This document shows, piece after piece, positions 1 through 5,406 of a DNA stretch of 7,600 nt. The DNA lies in assembly GCA_035504095.1 (NCBI GenBank), contig DATJSN010000081.1:1-7600 (forward strand). Reading direction: 5' to 3'. Position 1 is the first letter of the stretch, and each line of letters begins with the position of its first letter. A program made the translations under genes and the position numbers. The notes below the pieces were generated by a model. The model did not search any database. It worked only from the letters and a program-made list of their open reading frames with translations, and was not told the origin of the DNA. This DNA is from DATJSN01 sp035504095. GTDB taxonomy: Bacteria; Planctomycetota; Phycisphaerae; WQYP01.

Positions 1-20
1 TTGAAACCGGGGATTTACTC

Positions 21-49
21 TTAACCACGAATTATAAAGCCGATATAAT
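21..49 (+). promoter_or_regulatory. Sigma70-like promoter for the coiled-coil membrane protein
   Basis: A perfect -10 box TATAAT lies at 44-49. A -35-like TTAACC lies at 21-26, with an ideal 17-nt spacer. Transcription would start near 56 and give a leader of about 97 nt before the ATG at 153. The leader end can form a small hairpin, GATATG (112-117) with CATATC (128-133), just before the Shine-Dalgarno AAGGAG at 136-141. TGTCTG (101-106) with CAGACA (124-129) is a competing pairing. The -35 overlaps a 'TTAACCACG' motif that resembles intergenic repeat remnants elsewhere in the window. Confidence 0.6.
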
Positions 50-152
50 GTTCCCTGTCTGAATGATATCCATATGGGTATTTATAGCCAGATTATGGAT
101 TGTCTGTTCCGGATATGTTTTTTCAGACATATCATAAGGAGATAAATCAAAT

Positions 153-683
153 ATGGATGCGTCTAAAAAGACATACGGCATGAATGTGGGCCTGGTTCTG
201 GTATGTCTGGTTATTGTTTTCCTGGCACTTGTATATGAATGGAATATAGCCCGTATCACCGAACAGAATCTCCAAACTCAGCTTACCAATACTCAAGCCC
301 AGTTTATGAATACTCAAACCCAACTTACTTATACGCAAGCCCAGCTTTCCAATGCCCAAACTCAGCTTACTTATTTGCAAGCTCAGGTTGCGAATATGCA
401 AATTCAGCTTGCCGCGCCAACTGTTCCAGTCACAGTAAGTTTTCACGAAACTCCACTGGGTCCAGGACTGGTTGGGCAATTTAGAAATACATCTACTAAA
501 CCATTGGTTGTTGTGGGAATATTTATCAATCCTGCGCTCAATAAAACCGTACAAAAAGCAATGATCCTGCAGCCCGGCAAGATCGACGAAATAGGCTATG
601 ACACGGGCTTTGCTTTTTATCCCGGTGATACCATCACCCTCTCATCCGCAGGATATGGATCAGTTAAAGTAATCGTGCCATAA
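153..683 (+). CDS. Membrane-anchored coiled-coil protein with C-terminal beta domain (hypothetical)
   Basis: This 176-residue protein is of unknown function. The start is the ATG 11 nt after AAGGAG (136-141). Residues 1-10 are short and basic (KK at 5-6). Residues 11-29 form one hydrophobic membrane segment, so the N-terminus is probably cytoplasmic and the rest outside the membrane. Residues 39-87 are seven consecutive 7-residue units of the form N/Y-x-Q-x-Q-[LFV]-x, a Gln/Thr-rich helical coiled coil with Leu at one core position and Thr/Ala/Leu/Met at the other. Residues 92-176 look like a compact beta-rich domain, with motifs such as QFRNTSTKPL, LQPGK and YPGDTITL. I recall similar 'NTS-x-KPL ... 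PG ... PGD' C-termini in planctomycete hypothetical proteins but cannot name a family. The gene converges on the synthase gene, with a 5-bp gap between stops. The real coding frame is supported by the promoter, ribosome site and membrane segment. A structural or envelope role is only inference. Confidence 0.8.
   Translation: MDASKKTYGMNVGLVLVCLVIVFLALVYEWNIARITEQNLQTQLTNTQAQFMNTQTQLTYTQAQLSNAQTQLTYLQAQVANMQIQLAAPTVPVTVSFHETPLGPGLVGQFRNTSTKPLVVVGIFINPALNKTVQKAMILQPGKIDEIGYDTGFAFYPGDTITLSSAGYGSVKVIVP
267..413 (+). repeat. Seven tandem 21-bp repeats encoding heptads
   Basis: Seven in-frame 21-nt units lie back to back. Each encodes N/Y-x-Q-x-Q-hydrophobic-x (residues 39-87 of the host protein). 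Typical unit text is AATACTCAAACCCAGCTTAC plus one base. Third positions differ between units, so the array is old enough to have diverged while the protein heptad was kept. Unit number could vary between strains by slippage or recombination. Confidence 0.85.
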
Positions 684-688
684 AAAGC

Positions 689-1843
689 CTATACCGTTGC
701 TTTCGCTTTACTTGAACCGTTCTTGCCGGCTTTGGTCTTGCCGGTTTCGGAAGCGGAACGGACCTGTTTGACGGTCGAGCGGGCTTCTTTGGCGATACCC
801 GCACCACGGTTCTGGGCGTCTAATTTGCCCGCGAAATCCCTGGCTTTGCGATTTTTCCAGCCTTTGCGGTGGTAGGCATAGCCGGCGATCAACGGAAGCG
901 CTAGGGTCGCTTCGGAATAAACCATTTGTTCGTAAACGATGTCCACCTTGCCCCAACTGCTGGCTTCACGCAGCGTGGAACTCGATAGCGCCCCGTCGCG
1001 AACGTCAGCGACGGTAATTTGAATGGCGTATTTATGCATCGGGGCGTCGGCGGCGAGAATTTCCGCGGCCACCACGATGTCCTGAGTGAAATTCTTGGGT
1101 ACCCCCCCGCCGATCATGAAGATGCCTGTTTCACGATTCATGAGTTTGATCTGGGTAAGTTCGCGGAAATCCTTGGCGGAGTCGATGCTGATGTGATTGT
1201 CCGGACGGTTGAGTTGGTGAACGATCAGGCCGAAACCAGCGGAACAATCGGAAAACGCCGGGCAGAATATCGGCACGCCCTTTTCATAAGCCGTGAGCAC
1301 GATACTGTCGCGGTTTTTAGCCTTGGTGGTCAGGTAGCGTCCCATGGCCTGGATAAATTCACGGCTGGAAATCGGGCCGGGTTCGAGCGAATCGGCGATG
1401 ATGCGCGTAGTGTCGTCGCAGATGCGCAGCTCGTCTTCATCAATATAGGTGTCATAGATGCGGTCGATGTGGAGTTCACGAAGCATGACGTCGTCGGCGT
1501 ATTGTGAGCCGATGTAATGGCGGTAACCGAGCGCTTCAAAAAAGTCCTGATCGACAATGTTCGCACCGGTGGAAACGATGGCATCAACCATGTTATTGCG
1601 GATCAGATCGACAATGATTTTTTTAAGTCCTGCGGAAATCAGCGAACCGGCGAGTGTGAGTATCACAGCGCACTCGGTGTCGCGAAGCATGCGATCGTAA
1701 ATGTCGGCAGCGCGGTAAAGATCGCGCGAAGAAAAGGCCATCGATTTCATCGACTCGACCAGAGGAACGATGCCGGGGTGGGCGGTGATGTCAAAATGTT
1801 CGATGGTTTGACGCAGGAGATCTTTACGATTGATTTTGGCCAT
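689..1843 (-). CDS. Deoxyhypusine synthase family protein
   Basis: This 384-residue protein is in the deoxyhypusine synthase (DHS) fold family. Eukaryotic DHS is an NAD-dependent enzyme that moves the aminobutyl group of spermidine onto a lysine of eIF5A. Bacteria lack eIF5A, so a bacterial member more likely makes or remodels a polyamine, such as a homospermidine-type product; the substrate here is unknown. Visible family blocks are TLAGSLISAGLKKII (63-77), NMVDAIVSTGANI (84-96), PIFCPAFSDCSAG (191-203), FMIGGGVPKNF (242-252) and EASSWGKVD (293-301). K299 in the WGK motif matches the lysine that forms the enzyme-imine intermediate (K329 in human DHS), so catalysis is plausible. From about residue 331 there is a Lys/Arg/Ala/Ser-rich, probably disordered tail absent from human DHS. 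The start follows GAGGA (1851-1855) by 7 nt. The stop is TAG. A strong minus-strand promoter and a structured RNA lie upstream and may form its leader. Confidence 0.88.
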   Translation of the reverse strand: MAKINRKDLLRQTIEHFDITAHPGIVPLVESMKSMAFSSRDLYRAADIYDRMLRDTECAVILTLAGSLISAGLKKIIVDLIRNNMVDAIVSTGANIVDQDFFEALGYRHYIGSQYADDVMLRELHIDRIYDTYIDEDELRICDDTTRIIADSLEPGPISSREFIQAMGRYLTTKAKNRDSIVLTAYEKGVPIFCPAFSDCSAGFGLIVHQLNRPDNHISIDSAKDFRELTQIKLMNRETGIFMIGGGVPKNFTQDIVVAAEILAADAPMHKYAIQITVADVRDGALSSSTLREASSWGKVDIVYEQMVYSEATLALPLIAGYAYHRKGWKNRKARDFAGKLDAQNRGAGIAKEARSTVKQVRSASETGKTKAGKNGSSKAKATV

Positions 1844-1882
1844 AAGACAGTCCTCTATTTTAGATTTATAGGCAATAAGAAA

Positions 1883-1909
1883 TTTTATCCGGAAACGGCG
1901 GGGATAAAA
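1883..1909 (-). promoter_or_regulatory. Hairpin in the leader of the synthase gene (possible attenuator)
   Basis: On the minus strand TTTTATCC (1902-1909) pairs perfectly with GGATAAAA (1883-1890) over an 11-nt loop. It is followed by the U-rich text TTTCTTATT. It lies between the structured RNA and the ATG at 1843. An 8-bp A/U-rich stem before a broken U-run is at best a weak intrinsic terminator or attenuator. It could also be only a spacer hairpin. Confidence 0.35.
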
Positions 1910-1949
1910 GGGGGCAAATGTTAAATATTCATGAGCTCAATTTGTTCAC

Positions 1950-2140
1950 AAAATAATAAAGCCACCGCTTTTTCTGGAAAGTGGAGAGGCTTTGGCCTGT
2001 CAGCGCCGCCAGCTATTCGGGCGCCTGTCAGCACCTTGCCTGTCCACTTGGCGGTCGCTCCTGGAATCACCATCTATGGGCATCGCCAAGGCGTGTCGTT
2101 TTACCGACGATTCCGTGCCTGCGACCTGCGGTGGCTACAT
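1950..2140 (-). ncRNA. Structured RNA of about 190 nt: small RNA or leader of the synthase gene
   Basis: Read on the minus strand from about 2140, the 5' AGCCACCGC (2128-2136) pairs with the 3' GCGGTGGCT (1960-1968) as a perfect 9-bp closing helix. Two arms branch inside it. Arm A is closed by GGTCGC (2121-2126) with GCGACC (2053-2058), then GGAATC (2109-2114) with GATTCC (2063-2068). Within arm A are the hairpins GTCG-GTAAAA-CGAC and CGC-CTTG-GCG. Arm B is closed by AAGTGG (2044-2049) with CCACTT (1979-1984), then AGGC with GCCT. Within arm B is GGTGC-TGACAG-GCGCC, followed by a hairpin with the same TGACAG in its loop. The closing helix begins 2-4 nt from the predicted start and is followed by TTATTATTTTG, as in a 3' end. 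I could not match it to RNase P RNA, SRP RNA, tmRNA, 6S RNA or a known riboswitch. The strand is set by the promoter and the U-run. Its 3' end is 107 nt from the synthase ATG. Confidence 0.6.
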
Positions 2141-2145
2141 AAGTT

Positions 2146-2173
2146 AGTATAGCACTTACAAAGAGTGGTTCAA
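2146..2173 (-). promoter_or_regulatory. Extended -10 promoter for the structured RNA / synthase leader
   Basis: On the minus strand, -35 TTGAAC (2168-2173) and -10 TATACT (2146-2151) are 16 nt apart. The -10 is preceded by TG-C, giving the extended form TGCTATACT. The expected start is 2138-2140, immediately before the 9-bp closing helix of the RNA. This is among the best promoter matches in the window. No other gene lies between it and the synthase. Confidence 0.65.
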
Positions 2174-2233
2174 GGAAAATCACAAAAATTTTTTGAGAAT
2201 CTCTAATTTTTTCAACACGATGGGCTTCATAGA

Positions 2234-2302
2234 ATTACACGGATGACATTGATAAAACTGACCTGATTTTTTCCAAATCCGTGCTATCAGTGTAATCCGT
2301 GG
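2234..2302. repeat. Degenerate inverted repeat of the 'CACGGATTACAC' kind
   Basis: ATTACAC (2234-2240) is inverted as GTGTAAT (2290-2296). CACGGAT (2238-2244) is inverted as ATCCGTG (2277-2283). Read on the minus strand, the right side contains CCACGGATTACACTGAT, a motif style seen in many intergenic repeats of environmental bacteria. The flanks (2152-2384) are AT-rich, and I see no gene there. Confidence 0.5.
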
Positions 2303-2376
2303 TTTAGTCGGATAAATGAGGCGGCGGCGAAATCGCGGAGAAAGTAGTAAGTTGAAAATAGAGACTGGTTTGCGCC

Positions 2377-2410
2377 AAAAAGTTCGGGCCGGTTTTTGAA
2401 AACCGGCCCG
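2377..2410 (-). terminator. Intrinsic terminator downstream of the zinc-ribbon gene
   Basis: CGGGCCGGTTTT (2385-2396) pairs perfectly with AAAACCGGCCCG (2399-2410), a 12-bp stem with a 2-nt turn (in practice 10 bp and a 6-nt loop). On the minus strand it is followed after two bases by five T (2377-2381). There is no T-run on the plus side, so it works for minus-strand transcription. It lies about 170 bp past the zinc-ribbon stop and would also insulate the RNA promoter at 2146-2173. Confidence 0.6.
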
Positions 2411-2579
2411 CTTGCCTGTGGTACTTTATTTGCCTTGTAACCCACACAACTATGTGGATCACTGCGCACATCGCCGGTGACAACGTGTCACCAGATCAAT
2501 GGCCGTACGACGGATGGCCGCACGTAAACCAAGCGCCCTGGTTTATAAAAACGAACGCTCGGGGGAAAACCTGGCGAAC
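2411..2579 (-). other. Hairpin-rich 3' untranslated stretch after the zinc-ribbon gene
   Basis: There is no coding frame of note. Three hairpins are visible: TAAACCA/TGGTTTA (2525-2545, 7 bp), GGTGACA/TGTCACC (2476-2492, 7 bp, 3-nt loop) and CCACA/TGTGG (2442-2457, 5 bp). A 10-nt direct repeat TGGCCG-T/C-ACG lies at 2500-2509 and 2515-2524. If transcription runs from the zinc-ribbon gene to the terminator at 2377-2410, these form a structured 3' tail. A separate small RNA cannot be excluded, but I see no promoter for one. Confidence 0.35.
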
Positions 2580-2948
2580 TTAGCGTCCGCCGGCCTTTTG
2601 TGACTGGAAGCAGTCACGACAGTAAACCGGCCGATTGCCGGATGGTTTAAAAGGAACTTCAGTCTGTTGGCCGCATGCCGCGCATGTGGCTGGAAACATT
2701 TGACGCGGGCCTGAAGAAAATCCGCGACCGCCGCCGCCGCCCCCTCCGCCGCCGGAACGGGAAGAAAAGCTACGACCTCCTCTGTTGCCGCCGTCGCCTT
2801 GCTGGCTCTTACGGGCCTCGCGACAGCTCTTGCAGCGTTTGGGTTCATTAGTGAAGCCACGTTCGGCGAACCGCTGCTGCTCGTCCGCAGTGAACGTGAA
2901 CTCTGCGCCGCAATCGACGCATACGATGGTTTTGTCTTCATAAGACAT
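2580..2948 (-). CDS. Double zinc-ribbon protein with a glycine-rich linker
   Basis: This 122-residue cytoplasmic protein has two probable zinc sites. The first is C10-x2-C13-x25-C39-x2-C42, in a block with ADEQQRFAERGFTNEPKRC that matches the 'probable zinc-ribbon' domain (zf-trcl type). The second is C89-x2-C92-x17-C110-x2-C113, with TEVPFKPSGNRPVYCRDC, which fits the CxxC-x17-CxxC domain. Between them is a Gly/Arg/Ser linker (about 50-82), including nine glycines in a row (66-74), like the RGG linkers of nucleic-acid-binding proteins. The molecular role of these families is not established; nucleic-acid or ribosome-related binding is inference. The start at 2948 is chosen because AGGGAG (2956-2961 on the complement) sits 7 nt upstream and the zinc domain begins at once. 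A longer frame from 3050 adds 34 unlike residues and starts just inside the predicted transcript. The stop is TAA. Confidence 0.85.
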   Translation of the reverse strand: MSYEDKTIVCVDCGAEFTFTADEQQRFAERGFTNEPKRCKSCREARKSQQGDGGNRGGRSFSSRSGGGGGGGGGRGFSSGPRQMFPATCAACGQQTEVPFKPSGNRPVYCRDCFQSQKAGGR

Positions 2949-3055
2949 ACTTGTGCTCCCTGGAGTTAACCAGACATGAGATGTGAAAAAACTCGATGGG
3001 CGGTGCGGGAATGGCTTCGGCCAACCTCGAACTCGGGCGCTACAGCCCACAGGCG
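2949..3055 (-). promoter_or_regulatory. Structured leader of the zinc-ribbon gene
   Basis: The predicted transcript has about 107 nt before the ATG. It can form GGGC-TGTAGC-GCCC (3035-3048) and TGGC-CGAA-GCCA (3012-3023), followed later by a T6 run in GAGTTTTTTC (about 2985-2994). A long leader with hairpins could serve post-transcriptional control, but no known riboswitch or thermosensor motif is recognisable. Confidence 0.3.
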
Positions 3056-3061
3056 TAAAGC

Positions 3062-3089
3062 ATTATATGTCAATGGTACGAAAATACAA
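3062..3089 (-). promoter_or_regulatory. Promoter of the zinc-ribbon gene
   Basis: On the minus strand there is a perfect -10 TATAAT (3062-3067) and -35 TTGTAT (3084-3089), with a 16-nt spacer. Transcription would start near 3055. It is divergent from the EF-G promoter, and the two -35 boxes are about 45 bp apart, so a shared regulator could act on both. Confidence 0.6.
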
Positions 3090-3134
3090 ATCATTTTTTG
3101 AAATTTTTTACCCTTTCCAACCCCCTATTTTCCC

Positions 3135-3162
3135 TTTAACATCGCAAAAGTCCGATTACAAT
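3135..3162 (+). promoter_or_regulatory. Promoter of the EF-G-like gene
   Basis: -35 TTTAAC (3135-3140) and -10 TACAAT (3157-3162) are separated by 16 nt. The predicted start is near 3169, giving a leader of about 38 nt to the GTG at 3207. The boxes are moderate matches to consensus. Confidence 0.5.
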
Positions 3163-3206
3163 GCCTAAAAACACCTTGCAGGCAGCCGCGGTGAAGGAGT
3201 GCAGTC

Positions 3207-5264
3207 GTGTCTAATTTGCCCAGTTTTAAACCCGAAGATATTCGCAATATCACATTTATTGGCCATGCTGGGGCTGGAAAGACCACTTTGGCTGAGGCTA
3301 TAGCCCATCGATGCGGTGTAATCACCCGCATGGGTTCGATTGAAGAAGCCAATACGATTTCCGATTTTGAGCCGGAAGCCCGCCAGCATAAACACTCAAC
3401 CAATTCCGTCCTTTTATTCGTCAATTATCAACAGCGCGAAATTAATCTGATTGACACGCCGGGCTATCCGGACTTCATCGGCCAGGCGCTGGCTTCGCTG
3501 CCGGCGGTCGAAACGGCGGTGATTGTTGTGAATGCACAACAAGGGCTCGAATTCAATGCACGCCGACTTTATCACGCCGCAGGTGAACTGGGCCTGGCAC
3601 GGATGATTGTGATTAACAAAATCGATCTGGCGCCTGATTTAGAGGCGCTGGTTGAACAACTTAAAAGCAGCCTGGGTTCGGAACTGCATTGCATAAACCT
3701 TCCATGCAAAAATGGCAAGGATGTAATCGATTGTTTCGACCACGAAGCGGGCGAAGCGGACTTCAGCAACGTTCAGGAAATCCATCGAGAGATGGTCGAG
3801 TCGATTGTGGAAATGGACGATGAGGATCTGGAAAAATATCTGGCTGGTACGCCGATCGCGATGGAAGAACTGCGGCGATGTTTTATCAAGGCCATGAACG
3901 CCGGTCATGTTGTTCCAATTCTTTTTACTTCGGCAAAAAACCAGGTCGGTATTGACGATCTTCTGCATATCCTGGCGGAAGACGCGCCATCGCCGGTGAC
4001 GGCGAAACCCAAACGCCTGCGACGCGTCAATCCGGCCAATACCGAGGAAAGCCAGCTTGTTGAATGCCCCGCCGAAGCGAACTCGCCGCTGTTGGCCCAC
4101 GTGTTTAAGGTGACCACCGACCCATATGTGGGCAAGCTGTGCATGATGCGCATTTTGCAGGGCAAGCTCGATTCAAGCACGGCATTCCTTTACGGAGCCG
4201 ACAGGAAAACGCATAAGGCGGGGCATGTGTTGAAGGTCGAAGGACGCGATCATCCTGAAGCGGTTGTGGCCTATGCCGGTGATATTGTCGCGGTGGCCAA
4301 GCTCGATGACCTGCACGTGGATCAAATCGTTCATGCTCCTGCGGCGGAATACAACCTCCGGCCGATTCCACCCAAATATCCCACCCCAATGTTTTCGATG
4401 GCGGTGGAACCAAAGTCACGCGGCGACGAAGTTAAAATTTCCACCGCCTTGGCCAAGCTGACCGAAGAAGATCCTACTTTTCGCACCACACACGATCCGC
4501 AGACACATGAACTGATCATCCACGGCCTCGGCGATCTGCACTTGCGGGTGATGCTGGAAAAAATGAAAAATCGTTTCAATCTGGAAGTCGTTTCACGCCC
4601 GCCGCGCATTGCATATCGCGAAACCATCGGGTCCAAAGCCGAGGGGCATTATCGCCATAAAAAGCAGACTGGCGGAGCCGGGCAATTTGGCGAAGTATTT
4701 TTGCGGATTGAGCCGCTGGAACGAGGCGCGGGGAGTGAGTTCGTGAATGAAGTTTTCGGCGGTACGATTCCATCGCAATTCATCGGTTCGGTGGAGAAAG
4801 GCGTTAAGGACGCCCTGGAACGCGGGCCTCTCGGCGGGTATCCGGTCCAGGATGTTCGCATTACCGTTTATGACGGCAAAAGCCATCCGGTTGATTCCAA
4901 AGACATCGCTTTTCGCATTGCCGCAAAATACGCCGTTCGGGACGCGATCATGAAAGCCCGGCCGGCGTTGCTTGAGCCGATTGTTTCGCTGGAAGTGGTG
5001 GCGCCGGAAGCCCAGCTTGGCGGTATCACGGGCGATCTGAATGGCCGCCGCGGGCGAATCACCGGAACCGATTTATTACCCGGTTCAATGGCGGTGGTTC
5101 GGGCCTCAGCACCCCTGGCTGAATTAACTCAATACGACAGCCAACTACGCAGTGCTACCGGCGGACAGGGGAGTTTTGTGATGGAATTTTCCCATTATGA
5201 CCCGGTGCCACCCACCGTTCAGGCGAAAATCGCCGCACAATATAAACCTCCTGAGGAAGAATAA
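3207..5264 (+). CDS. fusA: Elongation factor G-like translational GTPase (EF-G2 type)
   Basis: This 685-residue, five-domain translational GTPase is close to the usual EF-G length. EF-G moves tRNA and mRNA through the ribosome at the cost of GTP; relatives of this divergent type may have specialised rather than general roles. GTP motifs are G1 GHAGAGKTT (19-27), G3 DTPGY (83-87), G4 NKID (137-140) and G5 SAK (242-244). Domains follow in order: II about 295-380, III about 392-465, IV about 466-590 (HKKQTGGAGQFGEV, GGYPVQDV, HPVDS tip loop) and V about 590-675. Two departures from canonical EF-G are visible. The G3 histidine (DTPGH) is Tyr87, and the switch I RGITI block is replaced by HKHSTNS (61-67). 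Both are common in EF-G-like paralogues, so a canonical EF-G probably exists elsewhere in the genome. The start is GTG, 7 nt after AAGGAG (3194-3199). The stop is TAA. No terminator is evident before sppA. The symbol is given for the family; fusA2 may suit better. Confidence 0.92.
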   Translation: MSNLPSFKPEDIRNITFIGHAGAGKTTLAEAIAHRCGVITRMGSIEEANTISDFEPEARQHKHSTNSVLLFVNYQQREINLIDTPGYPDFIGQALASLPAVETAVIVVNAQQGLEFNARRLYHAAGELGLARMIVINKIDLAPDLEALVEQLKSSLGSELHCINLPCKNGKDVIDCFDHEAGEADFSNVQEIHREMVESIVEMDDEDLEKYLAGTPIAMEELRRCFIKAMNAGHVVPILFTSAKNQVGIDDLLHILAEDAPSPVTAKPKRLRRVNPANTEESQLVECPAEANSPLLAHVFKVTTDPYVGKLCMMRILQGKLDSSTAFLYGADRKTHKAGHVLKVEGRDHPEAVVAYAGDIVAVAKLDDLHVDQIVHAPAAEYNLRPIPPKYPTPMFSMAVEPKSRGDEVKISTALAKLTEEDPTFRTTHDPQTHELIIHGLGDLHLRVMLEKMKNRFNLEVVSRPPRIAYRETIGSKAEGHYRHKKQTGGAGQFGEVFLRIEPLERGAGSEFVNEVFGGTIPSQFIGSVEKGVKDALERGPLGGYPVQDVRITVYDGKSHPVDSKDIAFRIAAKYAVRDAIMKARPALLEPIVSLEVVAPEAQLGGITGDLNGRRGRITGTDLLPGSMAVVRASAPLAELTQYDSQLRSATGGQGSFVMEFSHYDPVPPTVQAKIAAQYKPPEEE

Positions 5265-5345
5265 GCGGCTCTAATCATCGAGTTATCATTTGCATGACCG
5301 GTCGGGGACATCCATTCGCTTAACCTGTTTGTGATCAGACAAAAA

Positions 5346-5354
5346 TGCTATAAT
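5346..5354 (+). promoter_or_regulatory. Extended -10 promoter of sppA
   Basis: TGCTATAAT is a perfect extended -10 (box at 5349-5354). The -35 region is weak; TGTTTG at 5326-5331 is at 17-nt spacing. Transcription would start near 5361, leaving about 46 nt before the ATG at 5407. This position also excludes the upstream in-frame ATG at 5353, which lies inside the -10 box. Confidence 0.6.
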
Positions 5355-5406
5355 GTTCGGAACGAACTTAAGGGCCCTATTATTTAAATCTGGAGGAATT
5401 CCGGTC

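Noticed and set aside
267..413. Regular 21-bp repeats as a possible CRISPR array
   Set aside because: The units are contiguous with no spacers and encode an in-frame coiled coil.
147..554. 135-codon minus-strand frame rich in 'LGLSIGKLSL'-like repeats
   Set aside because: The repeat is only the antisense reading of the 21-bp heptad array in the real plus-strand gene.
1019..1507. 162-codon plus-strand frame and a nearby 135-codon frame (1517-1924)
   Set aside because: They are shadows antisense to the conserved synthase gene, with no ribosome site or family features.
1950..2140. The structured RNA as RNase P, SRP RNA, tmRNA, 6S RNA or a cobalamin riboswitch
   Set aside because: The diagnostic conserved blocks of these families are missing. 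6S RNA would be one long rod, not a branched fold, although the length is similar.
1931..2152. 73-codon plus-strand open frame in the intergenic region
   Set aside because: It covers the structured RNA on the opposite strand, has no ribosome site, and its protein shows no domain-like pattern.
3018..3048. GAGTTCGAGG on the minus strand as a tRNA T-loop
   Set aside because: No acceptor stem, anticodon arm or D-arm can be built around it.
2949..3050. Longer start (3050) for the zinc-ribbon protein
   Set aside because: The extra 34 residues lack family character. A good ribosome site is at 2956-2961, and 3050 is almost at the predicted transcript start.
5353..5406. Longer start (5353) for SppA
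   Set aside because: That ATG overlaps the perfect -10 box. The start at 5407 has GGAGG upstream and yields a proper signal peptide.
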